The notes under the pieces were generated by a model. It made no database searches, was not told the DNA's origin, and worked only from the letters and a program-made list of their open reading frames with translations. Below are positions 9,658-18,824 of a stretch of DNA of 40,073 bases, piece after piece. Numbering within the stretch: position 1 is the first letter of the stretch; each line of letters begins with the position of its first letter. The translations under genes were made by a program, and so were the position numbers. Where the stretch lies: NCBI GenBank assembly GCA_013821315.1, contig JACDHA010000013.1, forward strand, positions 1-40,073, in the 5' to 3' direction. Origin of the DNA: Candidatus Dependentiae bacterium. Lineage in GTDB: Bacteria > Babelota > Babeliae > Babelales > Babelaceae.

Positions 9658-10029
9658 TTAAGCACGTGCTTCTATTCTTTCCGTAGCTGTTCTATCAGCA
9701 TCTAAAGAAGATGTGCTATAACCGTTGCTATAACCCTTGCTATAACCAACTAAATTATGCCATGTATCTTTTGCTTTTTGCCAAGCATTATAAGCCATAT
9801 TTGTAGCCCAGCTTGTATTTTGATTTGCTGTAGCTGAATCGCTTTCTTTGTTAGCATAATAAGAAACGTCTGATTTAGCATCCTGATAAGCGTCTTTGCC
9901 TGCTTCTTTAAGGTTATGGGCAGTGTCTTTTGCATTGTCTTTTGCAGCTTCTAGGTTAGAATTTCCATACTGTGAAGCAATCGAGGTGAAAGCTATAAAG
10001 CTAAGAGCTAATGTTAATAATCTTTTCAT
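9658..10029 (-). CDS. Small exported LEA-like amphipathic protein (123 aa)
   Basis: A signal peptide (MKRLLTLALSFIAFTSIAS) is followed by a hydrophilic helical region with repeated Ala-Lys-Asp patterns (AAKDNAKDTAHNLKEAGKDA, DAKSD, KAKDTW), like group 3 late-embryogenesis-abundant or similar stress proteins. The C-terminus is Tyr/Gly/Ser rich (YSKGYSNGYS). No cysteines or catalytic motifs are present. AAGGA precedes the ATG at good spacing. LEA-like proteins protect proteins and membranes in water stress; whether this one does is unproven, and low-complexity composition could produce the resemblance by chance. Confidence 0.75.
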   Translation of the reverse strand: MKRLLTLALSFIAFTSIASQYGNSNLEAAKDNAKDTAHNLKEAGKDAYQDAKSDVSYYANKESDSATANQNTSWATNMAYNAWQKAKDTWHNLVGYSKGYSNGYSTSSLDADRTATERIEARA

Positions 10030-10104
10030 AAATGTCCTTTTCTTGATAAATTTTGATAAATAATTATGATAACGTGATCAAAGTTTTCTCTTTACTTATA
10101 GTAT

Positions 10105-10154
10105 AAAATATTATCTTTTGAAAAAACAAGTAATTTTTAAAAAGATAATATTTT
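10105..10154. terminator. 15-bp AT-rich inverted repeat around the rpe stop
   Basis: AAAATATTATCTTTT (10105-10119) is exactly complementary to 10140-10154. The rpe stop codon (10137-10139) lies in the 20-nt loop. There is no adjacent T-run on the minus strand, so it may be a weak terminator, an mRNA 3'-end structure or a protein site. Confidence 0.45.
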
Positions 10155-10784
10155 CAATGCTTGAATATGGTTTGGTGCGTCAAAAATAGCAGATGCTACT
10201 GCAAGTTGGTTTGCACCATAAGTAACACATGCTTGAATATTATTTTTATTGATGCCGCCGTCTAGTGCTATGGTAAAATCAAGATTATGTGCTTGTCTAA
10301 AGAGATGTAAGGCTTGCAGCTTTTCTAGTGTATGGGGTAAAAAATGTTGGCCAGAAAATCCAGGATTAACAGACATAAGAAGTATATGCTCTAGTTTGAT
10401 AGGCAAGTAAATAAGGGCTTCTAGGGGAGTTTCTGGGTTAAGTGCAATGCTAGGAGTTATATTGCGCGATTTTAAAGTGCGAGCGAGCGCTGCAATTGAG
10501 CTGTGTGTTGGGCTTTCTATATGTAAAGACACAATATCTCCTGGGTACAATTCTAAAACGGAAAGATACTTTTCAGGATACTCAACCATAAGGTGTATCC
10601 ACAGTTTCTTGGAAGTCTTTTTTCTTATAGCTTTTATAAAAGCTGGACCCCAGGTTAAATTTGGTACAAACGCAAAATCCATCACGTCTATATGAAAGCC
10701 CGCGCAGTAGGGCTCAAGTTCTTGTATATCTTTTTCAAGATTGAGCAAGTTGGCTGAAATTAACGAAGGAAACAAACTGACCAT
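10137..10784 (-). CDS. rpe: Ribulose-phosphate 3-epimerase
   Basis: Interconverts ribulose 5-phosphate and xylulose 5-phosphate in the cytoplasmic pentose phosphate pathway. The TIM-barrel protein has the usual length (215 aa). Metal and catalytic residues are all visible: His31 and Asp33 in FHIDVMD, His64 in IHLMV, and Asp175 in ALDGG. The phosphate-binding signature LMSVNPGFSGQ is intact. The usual DGHFVPN reads DFAFVPN, a tolerated-looking change. The ATG at 10784 has only a weak purine-rich SD. The gene is divergent from groES and the only recognisable sugar-phosphate enzyme here. Confidence 0.95.
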   Translation of the reverse strand: MVSLFPSLISANLLNLEKDIQELEPYCAGFHIDVMDFAFVPNLTWGPAFIKAIRKKTSKKLWIHLMVEYPEKYLSVLELYPGDIVSLHIESPTHSSIAALARTLKSRNITPSIALNPETPLEALIYLPIKLEHILLMSVNPGFSGQHFLPHTLEKLQALHLFRQAHNLDFTIALDGGINKNNIQACVTYGANQLAVASAIFDAPNHIQALKILSF

Positions 10785-10931
10785 GACATATCTTTCAAAG
10801 CATTTTATACTAGAGATTATCTAAAAGCATACAAGCCATTTTTAGTAGTATCATATTTAGCTTGTAAAGTATACCAGTGGGATCTCTTAGTTTTATTTTA
10901 TAAAAAATATGAGTGAGTTCGTATAAAATAA

Positions 10932-10959
10932 TTGCAGAAAAAAGTAGTTTTGGTATACT
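10932..10959 (+). promoter_or_regulatory. Candidate groESL promoter
   Basis: TATACT (10954-10959) lies 16 nt after TTGCAG (10932-10937), about 55 nt before the groES start. The -10 is good and the -35 weak. No CIRCE inverted repeat (TTAGCACTC/GAGTGCTAA) is seen between rpe and groES, so HrcA control is not indicated. Confidence 0.4.
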
Positions 10960-11013
10960 TAAAACAAAGTAAAAACAGTGTAATTAAAGAACATTTCAAG
11001 TGAAGGGGAAAGT

Positions 11014-11298
11014 ATGGTTGAAAAAATTCGTCCTTTATATGATCGCGTGTTGGTCAAGCGTCTTGCTCATGAAGAAAAGACAGCTGGGGGAATAATTATA
11101 CCTGATGTAGCAAAAGAAAAAGCTCAAACAGGACAAGTAATAGCAGTAGGTACTGGTCGTCTTGCAGGCGAAAAAATGCTTCCTCTACAAGTAAAAATAG
11201 GTGATATAGTATTCTTTGGTAAATATTCAGGCACTGAAGCTGGTGGTGAATACGTTATTGTCAAAGAAGATGAAATATTGGGCATAGTAGAAAAATAA
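11014..11298 (+). CDS. groS: Co-chaperonin GroES
   Basis: GroES caps the GroEL folding chamber in the cytoplasm. The 94-aa protein has the full family pattern: [12 protein letters not shown] at the N-terminus, the mobile loop with [11 protein letters not shown], then [13 protein letters not shown] and the C-terminal [10 protein letters not shown]. The SD GAAGGGGAAAG is strong. groEL follows 35 nt downstream with no terminator between, giving the standard groESL operon. Confidence 0.97.
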   Translation: MVEKIRPLYDRVLVKRLAHEEKTAGGIIIPDVAKEKAQTGQVIAVGTGRLAGEKMLPLQVKIGDIVFFGKYSGTEAGGEYVIVKEDEILGIVEK

Positions 11299-11309
11299 TA
11301 AAATAATAA

Positions 11310-12983
<1,674 letters not shown>

Positions 12984-13009
12984 GAGTATCTTCTAGTAGT
13001 TGAAATTAT

Positions 13010-13035
13010 AAAGGCCCGATTTAAATCGGGCCTTT
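13010..13035. terminator. groESL terminator, bidirectional
   Basis: AAAGGCCCGATTT and AAATCGGGCCTTT form a perfect 13-bp palindrome with T-runs at either end. It stops groEL from the left and the ankyrin gene 13078-13899 from the right. A near copy lies at 14193-14218. Confidence 0.85.
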
Positions 13036-13077
13036 TATGTATAGTTTAATAGGTTATTATTTTTGATACCCTATATA

Positions 13078-13899
13078 CTATCTTTTATCAGAATACATCT
13101 TTGCCATGTCTGCTAAAAAATCAGAGAATACTTTTTCTCTAGGTGCATTTTGTCTGCTATTTAGTAATAACTTCTGCAGTTCTTGGTAAGTCTTATCTTG
13201 TGTTTTTTCATAATGCTCTTGTGCTCGAGAAGCCAACATTTCTAGATCTCCATCAGAAAAGCTACCTTGTGGATGTGAACCAAGTATTCTAGATGCAAAA
13301 TCGATAAGGCCAATGTCTGCTGCTTGGTATAATGCTGTGCCCGCCGTTGCAGGGTTTTGTCTTATTAAGTCTTTTATACGCTGATGATTGCTAAAAACTT
13401 CAATCACATTTTTAAGCTTTTCAATTAAAAAAGCTTTACTTTGTCTTGTTTCTGGCTTGTCTAACTGTTGAAGAAGTTGTTGTACTCTAGAACGTGCATT
13501 ACCTGTGGAGGCTTCATGATCCAGGAATCCTTCAATAACACTTATATCCTGGATGACTTTATCAGGGTTAATTGCGTTTTCTAGAGGAGTAACGCCTCCT
13601 AATTCTTTATTATTAACATCCGCTCCCCGATAAACGATTAAGTAATTTATCATGTCAGGTGTGGTAGCATAATACAGTAACTTATTTACTATACTTTTGC
13701 TGTTAGGATTATTTTTCAACGCTTCTGCAATTGCTTGTGTATTATTAGATTTTGCAGCCTCTATGAGCTTTCGGTCTAATGTCATTGCTTTATTAGAGGT
13801 TACATCGTCCATTAAAGCTGCACCTATGGTCATTATTTTCAGTGATAGCAAGGACAAACTTGATAAGATGAGAGTAGTTTTAAAAATACATTTTCTCAT
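13078..13899 (-). CDS. Exported degenerate ankyrin-repeat protein (273 aa), copy A
   Basis: The N-terminus is hydrophobic and signal-like (MRKCIFKTTLILSSLSLLSL). Residues ~42-130 hold diverged ankyrin repeats (KLIEAAKSNN, DMINYLIVYRGADVNN, GVTPLENAI). The C-terminal half is helical, with ALYQAADIGLIDFASRIL and AQEHYEKTQDKTYQELQKLL. Those C-terminal blocks align with the 14251-15060 protein (ALKQAVKLGLVHLTQKIL; NEQYTKIKDNAYKKIVTLL), so the two are paralogs from an old duplication. It has its own promoter and ends against the groEL terminator. Partner and function are unknown. Confidence 0.85.
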   Translation of the reverse strand: MRKCIFKTTLILSSLSLLSLKIMTIGAALMDDVTSNKAMTLDRKLIEAAKSNNTQAIAEALKNNPNSKSIVNKLLYYATTPDMINYLIVYRGADVNNKELGGVTPLENAINPDKVIQDISVIEGFLDHEASTGNARSRVQQLLQQLDKPETRQSKAFLIEKLKNVIEVFSNHQRIKDLIRQNPATAGTALYQAADIGLIDFASRILGSHPQGSFSDGDLEMLASRAQEHYEKTQDKTYQELQKLLLNSRQNAPREKVFSDFLADMAKMYSDKR

Positions 13900-13945
13900 T
13901 GGGATTCCTCTTTTAGGTTATAATTTTAAGTGTTTTACTATTATA

Positions 13946-13975
13946 AGTATATTATTGATTATTTCTATATGTCAA
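13946..13975 (-). promoter_or_regulatory. Promoter of ankyrin copy A
   Basis: On the minus strand TTGACA (13970-13975) is followed after 18 nt by TATACT (13946-13951). The flanking GTCAATAAA stretch is shared with the promoter of copy B near 15120, as expected if both were duplicated together. Confidence 0.6.
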
Positions 13976-14019
13976 TAAAATTATATGTATTTTGGTTTAA
14001 AACAGTAAAATTATGGATG

Positions 14020-14165
14020 GTAATTTCATCACATAGCGTAAGGCTAAATTGTAGATGTCTATGAACACGACAAGCCTTTATAGGTGAAATTCTGAGGTTG
14101 CTAAAACAGGGTATTAACACGATCATGCCAATCTTGGTGGTATGGGTATGCTAGGCTTGTACTAA
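14020..14165 (+). pseudogene. Decayed duplicate of the groEL 3' end
   Basis: This stretch aligns with groEL 12828-12983. Clear matches are GTAATTTCATCA against GTAATATCAGCA, GAAATTC..GAGGTTGCTAAA against GAAGTTCCAGAAGCTACTAAA, and GGTGGTATGGGTATGC.. to the TAA against GGTGGTATGGGCATGC... Most differences near the end are transitions plus small deletions, and the frame is lost. The homology continues past the stop (TAAGAGTATCTTCT) into the copied terminator. Weaker similarity may start near 13990. It cannot encode a functional product. Confidence 0.85.
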
Positions 14166-14192
14166 GAGTATCTTCTGGCAGTTAAAAAGTAT

Positions 14193-14218
14193 AAAAGGCC
14201 CGAGAGATCGGGCCTTTT
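14193..14218. terminator. Duplicated groEL-type terminator
   Basis: AAAAGGCCCGA, a GAGA loop and TCGGGCCTTTT. It is a copy of the 13010-13035 terminator with the palindrome centre changed. It still looks functional and would end the minus-strand ankyrin gene 14251-15060. Confidence 0.8.
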
Positions 14219-14250
14219 ATCTGTAAAATCATAAAAATAAGTATATTCTA

Positions 14251-15060
14251 CTATTTTCCAATAAAACTTATTACATCTTTAGGTAAACCTGTATAGCCTA
14301 AAGCACCAGTTTTAGAGATGCCTAATTCTGGACCAGTGAGGCCAAGCTGGAATTTAAGAGAGCGACCTTTTTCTTGTAATAATGTAACAATTTTTTTATA
14401 AGCGTTATCTTTAATCTTGGTATATTGTTCGTTGGCAATTTTGGCTAACTCTTGCAGCTCTTGATTGCTTGTTGGCTCTGTTTGTAAAATTTTTTGTGTA
14501 AGATGTACTAAACCAAGTTTTACTGCTTGTTTTAAAGCTTCTTTAGGATTAGTTTTTCCTTGTTGTATTAAAGTAGGATAATTTTCAAAGATTTCAATTA
14601 AGACTTTTGCTCCCTCTATTGTCTCTTCGTTATTAAACTCTTTTCCATCTTTAAGTACCTGTTGTGCTGCTTGCAAAGGAGTTTGATTAGCGTTTTCTTC
14701 GGTTAACGATGCTCCATTTTCTAATAAAGTCTCAATAATACCTAATTGATTTTCTTGGGCTGAAAGAATTTTTGCTAGAAGAGGTGTCATGCCATTATAT
14801 GCTCTAGCGTTAATTTTTGCTCCCTTATCAATTAATAATTGTGCCATTTCGGGTGTATCCGCTTGATGAAGCAAGGTGGTAGAATTGCCTCCGCTATAGG
14901 GGATATTTTCATTAACATCAAATCCCTTATTTAAGGCTTCTTTAACTGCTACTATATTATTAGATCTCGTTTGATTAATTAGTTGTTGCGAAGGGTTCAT
15001 TGCATGTAGAGATGATGAGAATAGGACTAAAGTAGTAACTATAAAAATATAGTTTTTCAT
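14251..15060 (-). CDS. Exported ankyrin-repeat protein (269 aa), copy B
   Basis: A signal peptide (MKNYIFIVTTLVLFSSSLHA) precedes about three ankyrin repeats (residues ~25-135: TTLLHQADTPEMAQLLIDKG, GMTPLLAKI, NQTPLQAA) and a helical C-terminal region ending in a hydrophobic, Gly-rich tail (LGLTGPELGISKTGALGYTG). Order and sequence parallel copy A at 13078-13899, but the repeats are more canonical and the tail is different. AAGGAAGC lies before the ATG. It sits downstream of the groEL relic just as copy A sits downstream of groEL. Confidence 0.88.
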   Translation of the reverse strand: MKNYIFIVTTLVLFSSSLHAMNPSQQLINQTRSNNIVAVKEALNKGFDVNENIPYSGGNSTTLLHQADTPEMAQLLIDKGAKINARAYNGMTPLLAKILSAQENQLGIIETLLENGASLTEENANQTPLQAAQQVLKDGKEFNNEETIEGAKVLIEIFENYPTLIQQGKTNPKEALKQAVKLGLVHLTQKILQTEPTSNQELQELAKIANEQYTKIKDNAYKKIVTLLQEKGRSLKFQLGLTGPELGISKTGALGYTGLPKDVISFIGK

Positions 15061-15096
15061 ATAATGCTTCCTTATTAATTAAGATTTTTATTATTA

Positions 15097-15125
15097 ATTT
15101 TATATATTAATTTCCAATTTGTCAA
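15097..15125 (-). promoter_or_regulatory. Promoter of ankyrin copy B
   Basis: Minus-strand TTGACA (15120-15125), 17-nt spacer, TAAAAT (15097-15102). It resembles the copy A promoter in hexamers and the GTCAATAAA flank. Confidence 0.6.
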
Positions 15126-15276
15126 TAAATTTATACAAAAAAGCGTTTAACTAGGCTTTGTTATTGCCTAATATACGTGCTCGATAAAATAGATTTCTGT
15201 TTACTTTTTTGCTATGATTATGCAATAATTACTAATATAATTAATTCTTAAGGCGGCAATAATAAAGAGGAAAATC

Positions 15277-15633
15277 ATGAAAAAATTAATTTTATTAATA
15301 GTCTGTGTTGGGATATCTAATATTAAAGCTTATACATGGACTATAAATAATAAAACAAAGGAAAGTTTAGTTGTCACTGTGCAAGCAAAGTTGCCTGTAC
15401 TTGAGTCAAAACCATCAGCTTACGGTGCTTCTATTAAACCTAATTCAGTTGGACAAATTAGTACTGGAGCCCGCTGTGGAGTTGAAGTTGATATACAAGG
15501 CTCATTATCTCACTCTGCAGTATGGAAACCAGAAGATAACGTTCCTTATCAATGTGGGGGACCAACTATAGTTGTAGAGCCTGCTGCTACAGGAACTGGT
15601 TTTAAGCTTACTACAACTTATGATTGGTTATAA
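15277..15633 (+). CDS. Small secreted protein, WTINNKT family (member A1, 118 aa)
   Basis: The first of six related small exported proteins. A signal peptide (MKKLILLIVCVGISNIKA) is followed by YTWTINNKT, alternating hydrophobic residues suggesting beta-strands, STGARCGVEVDI with the first conserved Cys, and VPYQCGGPTIVV with the second. The two Cys may form a disulfide in the periplasm or outside. AGAGG lies 7 nt before the ATG. It is separated from its relatives by the glycosyltransferase gene on the other strand. I do not recognise the family; a small beta-sandwich is a guess from the pattern. Confidence 0.85.
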   Translation: MKKLILLIVCVGISNIKAYTWTINNKTKESLVVTVQAKLPVLESKPSAYGASIKPNSVGQISTGARCGVEVDIQGSLSHSAVWKPEDNVPYQCGGPTIVVEPAATGTGFKLTTTYDWL

Positions 15634-15654
15634 AAGTTTTTAGGATACGCTAAT

Positions 15655-16479
15655 TTAACGGATTCCTGCTAGGTAAGCAAGATTATCAAGTTCGGTTTTA
15701 TATTTACTGTAGGGCCGCGGTAAAAATGCATCTACGTAAAAGTTTTTACGCACCAAGTGAGGCTTATAGTGCAGTGGCGCTGAACTAGCTTTTCTATTAT
15801 CGAGTATTCTGCGTTTATCAAGAAGACCGAGTGTGTCATTAAGCTTAGTGCATTCTGTTTTATAAAATTTCCAATTGACTAACGTATGATAGAGTATTGT
15901 TTCATCGGTATCAAATCCTAAGCCCATGCTGGCCCAGCGTTCTACAATTGTTGGTATATCTTCAACTGTTTGTATATCAAACAGCTTTTTAAAGACCTGT
16001 CCTTTGGCTGCTACATAGCACATTGGGTAGCGTGGTGTAGTTTTGCCGTAACACCAGTTGTTATACACGATAAACTGGTTATCGGGTACTGAAGCAATTG
16101 TATTGACAAAGTAGCTGCGTTGTAAGGGTAGTTGGTCAATATCAGAGATAATGCAACCGTCGTTTGGAAAATAAGCTGGTAATAGGAGTCGTATTACTTG
16201 TGCGTAAAGGCCATCAGGTACACCTGGCAGTGGCTTAAAACGAATAACGTCTCCTAGGCTTTCATCAATTTTGACGTCTTCGTCAGCTATAAGGGCAAGT
16301 GTAGGTTTAATGCCTATAAGTTGTGTCCATGCTTTGGCTACGTAAGGCCAAAATTCTATGTATAAGGGATTATTATTAGTAGCTAGTATTACTCTGTCTA
16401 GTTTTAATGCCTGTATGGTGTAGGTAGATAAAATAACAGCTACTATACATAAAACATAAGATCTGCTAGTAAGCTTCAT
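15655..16479 (-). CDS. Exported glycosyltransferase-like protein (GT-A type)
   Basis: A signal peptide (hydrophobic 7-24) precedes a sugar-nucleotide transferase-like domain. The opening LDRVILATNNNPLY, the strand IISDIDQLPL with a DxD metal/nucleotide motif (Asp113, Asp115) and the later GLGFDTDETI segment (Asp190-Glu193) fit a GT-A fold. The 274-aa length suits a single catalytic domain. The SD AAGGGGAATT precedes the ATG at 16479. Export of such an enzyme is unusual, since nucleotide sugars are cytosolic: it could act in a host cell, or the N-terminus could be an anchor. Exact family and acceptor are unknown. Confidence 0.7.
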   Translation of the reverse strand: MKLTSRSYVLCIVAVILSTYTIQALKLDRVILATNNNPLYIEFWPYVAKAWTQLIGIKPTLALIADEDVKIDESLGDVIRFKPLPGVPDGLYAQVIRLLLPAYFPNDGCIISDIDQLPLQRSYFVNTIASVPDNQFIVYNNWCYGKTTPRYPMCYVAAKGQVFKKLFDIQTVEDIPTIVERWASMGLGFDTDETILYHTLVNWKFYKTECTKLNDTLGLLDKRRILDNRKASSAPLHYKPHLVRKNFYVDAFLPRPYSKYKTELDNLAYLAGIR

Positions 16480-16644
16480 GAAATTCCCCTTAAGGTAAAG
16501 TTATTCTACTTAACGTTACTATAAAAAGGAGTATCTTAAAAAATCAATAAACTTCTACTTTTAGTCGAATTATGAATTAAAGGGTTGGTTAACTGCATGT
16601 TTAAACTTATTTAAACTTACTTATATATTATTAATATAATTAGG

Positions 16645-16912
16645 TTGGCAATAATTAGAGAAGCAGCAAATATTTTAGATGTGGCTACATCGACTTTACA
16701 ATCAGTTTTTATTACTTTAGCATATTATTAAGTCTAAAGGCCTGATCAAAAAACTGAGCTGATAATCTTAAACAGAGTATACAAAAAATATAATGAAACA
16801 AGTTACTGTTGCAGTTAAGTTGCGCTTGCATCCTAATTCACTAGCTATATCATGCCTTGATAATTCTATTCATTATTTACCTGTTACCTGCATTATTTTA
16901 ATAATTGTATAA
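16645..16912 (+). mobile_element. Probable relic of an IS607-type element (tnpA and tnpB starts)
   Basis: Frame 16645-16731 reads LAIIREAANILDVATSTLQS, closely like the MerR-type helix-turn-helix that opens IS607 TnpA serine recombinases (REAA-LLGV-TSTLRRW), then goes off-pattern and stops. Frame 16793-16912 starts MKQVTVAVKLRLHPNS, like the N-terminus of TnpB/OrfB, then also degrades within 39 aa. Gene order A then B matches IS607. Both bodies are missing, so this is at most a deleted remnant. The resemblance is by eye only. Confidence 0.45.
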
Positions 16913-16970
16913 TTTTAATCTTATAATATAATTATAGTTTAAATAATATAATAAATCAATACTTGTCAAT

Positions 16971-17007
16971 ATTATTGACTTTATTAATTCAAATATGTAA
17001 TAATAAA
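16971..17007 (+). promoter_or_regulatory. Promoter element shared with 18743-18779 (copy 1)
   Basis: TTGACT (16975-16980) acts as a -35, with an AT-rich -10 region around 16998-17004 after 17 nt. The whole 37-nt stretch differs from 18743-18779 at one base. It lies 36 nt before the ATG of the 17044 gene. Confidence 0.6.
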
Positions 17008-17043
17008 ATATAATTATTTAACTTTAAATATAATAGGAAAACT

Positions 17044-17490
17044 ATGAAAAAATTAACACTGGCTGTACTAGCCCTAATTACTTGCGTAACTAACTATACT
17101 TTACCCTACGCTTGGACTATCAAGAATGATACTGATGGAGAAATATCAGTCTATGTAATTCGAAAAGGTACTCGTAGAGCAGATGATAAAGCTAAAGCAG
17201 TTAAGATACTCTCCAAGAAGCAAGCTGTAATTGACTTAGGTGGGGGTCCAGCAGGCTATTGTGGTAAAGGTGTTGCAGCGGAGGGTCTAACAGGCTCTGT
17301 AGCTAAAATGTATGTTGAAGAAGTATATGTATATGACTTTGTAGTGGATCCTGTTGTGATTGTGCCTTTTCCAACAAGTGTTAACTATAAATGTGGTAAT
17401 CGTACTGTAACGGTAGCTCTGGATCGTGCCACTAACCAATTACGAGTTTATGGGATGGACGACAAGGTAGAAATAAAAACAAAAAAGTAA
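17044..17490 (+). CDS. Small secreted protein, WTIKN family (member B1, 148 aa)
   Basis: A signal peptide (MKKLTLAVLALITCVTNYTLPYA) leads to WTIKNDTDGEISVYVIRKGT, the basic/acidic RRADDKAKAV segment, VIDLGGGPAGYCGKGVAAEG with the first conserved Cys, and VNYKCGNRTVTV with the second. It has the same skeleton as the A-type proteins with a longer middle. It is almost identical to B2 at 17674 over its first ~100 residues, a recent duplication, then diverges. AGGAAAAC precedes the ATG. Function unknown; no enzyme motif seen. Confidence 0.88.
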   Translation: MKKLTLAVLALITCVTNYTLPYAWTIKNDTDGEISVYVIRKGTRRADDKAKAVKILSKKQAVIDLGGGPAGYCGKGVAAEGLTGSVAKMYVEEVYVYDFVVDPVVIVPFPTSVNYKCGNRTVTVALDRATNQLRVYGMDDKVEIKTKK

Positions 17491-17673
17491 GATGACCATT
17501 GTTTAATCTATTATACGTTTGCAAAAATTCGGGTTTTTTAAGCTCAGGATGAATGCTAGCAAATCTTATGTCGTGCTAAATGCAAAAAGTTATAAGAGTT
17601 ATATGTTGCACGAGAAGACAAACAAGGATAAAATAATAACTATTATAATTATTTTAATTATTAAAGGAAAACT

Positions 17674-18144
17674 ATGAAAAAATTAACACTGGCCTTAATA
17701 GCCATAATTACTTGTGTAACTAATTATACTTTACCCTACGCTTGGACTATAAAGAATAATACTGATGGAGAAATATCAGCCTATGTAATTCGAAAAGGTA
17801 CTCGTAGAGCAGATGATAAAGCTAAAGCAGTTAAGATACTTTCTAAGAAGCAAGCTGTGATTGACTTAGGTGGAGGTCCTGCAGGCTACTGTGGTGAAGG
17901 TGTTGCCGCAGAGGGTCTAACAGGCTCAGTAAATAAAATGTATGTTGAACGAGTATATATAACTGAGTTTAGTCCTGGTTCTATGATTCCTTACCGCCTT
18001 AACTATAGATGTGGTAATCATACTGTAACTATCAATCAGACCGCTAAAAATTTACAAGTTGATGGAATGGGGAACGATAAGGCATTCTTTGCAATCGGAG
18101 CGGACGACGACGGTACTGAAATAACAACGGTAAAGCCAAAATAA
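17674..18144 (+). CDS. Small secreted protein, WTIKN family (member B2, 156 aa)
   Basis: Near-duplicate of B1: same signal peptide, WTIKNNTDGEISAYVIRKGT, RRADDKAKAV and the first-Cys block LGGGPAGYCGEGVAAEG. Divergence begins after GSVNKMYVE; the second-Cys block reads LNYRCGNHTVTI, and the tail is a different, acidic sequence (GADDDGTEI). The leader AAAGGAAAAC is shared with B1, but the B1 promoter element is absent. Member A2 starts 20 nt after the stop, so the two are probably co-transcribed. Rapid change of the C-terminal half suggests exposure to selection. Confidence 0.88.
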   Translation: MKKLTLALIAIITCVTNYTLPYAWTIKNNTDGEISAYVIRKGTRRADDKAKAVKILSKKQAVIDLGGGPAGYCGEGVAAEGLTGSVNKMYVERVYITEFSPGSMIPYRLNYRCGNHTVTINQTAKNLQVDGMGNDKAFFAIGADDDGTEITTVKPK

Positions 18145-18164
18145 AAATAATACAAAGGATATTT

Positions 18165-18518
18165 ATGAAAAAATTAATAATACTCATGGTTTGCTTTTGC
18201 ATATCTAATACCTTAGCTTATAAGTGGACAATAAATAACAAAACCGATAAGACAGTAGATGTAAATATAAAAGCAAAGTATCCAGGTATATCCGTATTTA
18301 CTAAGCCCCAGGACTCTTGGGTTACCGTTAGTCCTAACTCAACAGCTACAATCGATACAGGAACAAAATGTGTAACAGAGGTTAATGTGTGTGGAAATCC
18401 TCCAATAACAAGTATATGTCCACAGTGGAGCCCGGCAGTTCTGTTTCAGTGTCCTGACGGCACTGTAAATATAACTTTCAATAAGGACAAAACTGATTTT
18501 AAACTTAATATTACCTAG
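18165..18518 (+). CDS. Small secreted protein, WTINNKT family (member A2, 117 aa)
   Basis: A signal peptide (MKKLIILMVCFCISNTLA) then YKWTINNKTDKTVDV, VSPNSTATIDTGTKC with the first conserved Cys, and VLFQCPDGTVNI with the second. Two extra cysteines (VCGNP, SICPQW) could form a second disulfide. It is closest to A1 at 15277. AAAGGA precedes the ATG. It follows B2 by 20 nt, so A- and B-type members are transcribed together. Confidence 0.87.
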   Translation: MKKLIILMVCFCISNTLAYKWTINNKTDKTVDVNIKAKYPGISVFTKPQDSWVTVSPNSTATIDTGTKCVTEVNVCGNPPITSICPQWSPAVLFQCPDGTVNITFNKDKTDFKLNIT

Positions 18519-18824
18519 TAACAGGTATAATAAATTCTAAAAAGTACTTACTGTAAAACTATTCTATTTGGCATTTGGAAGAGTGTGGTGACTTGCGTTA
18601 CCTTTTAAGATTAATGCTTGCAATACGCAGTGGCATAATGTTATTAATTTACATTGATTTGATTAAATTAAAATATAATATTTAATTGATATATTCATTA
18701 TTTTAACCAATAAATGAACCATGCGAGAAAACTAAAATAGTAATTATTGACTTTATTAATTCAAATATGAAATAATAAATATAAAGGTATATGTATTTAT
18801 TTTTAAAAATTAAAGGAAAAACTT
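18519..18824. other. Intergenic, AT-rich
   Basis: No gene, RNA or hairpin with a T-run is recognisable in this 306-nt gap apart from the shared promoter element at 18743-18779. Confidence 0.6.
18743..18779 (+). promoter_or_regulatory. Promoter element shared with 16971-17007 (copy 2)
   Basis: TTGACTTTATTAATTCAAAT with flanks. Thirty-six of 37 bases equal the element before the B1 gene. It lies 45 nt before the ATG of the 18825 gene. Confidence 0.6.

Larger units (their letters stand above)
16480..17043. other. Intergenic region with a decayed IS-like segment and a promoter
   Basis: This 564-nt gap holds the promoter and SD of the minus-strand glycosyltransferase on its left, two short reading frames resembling the starts of IS607-type tnpA and tnpB (16645-16912, listed separately), then very AT-rich DNA and the promoter element of the 17044 gene. 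Confidence 0.6.

Noticed and set aside
10785-11013. Possible CIRCE heat-shock operator before groES
   Set aside because: No TTAGCACTC or GAGTGCTAA arms were found in either orientation.
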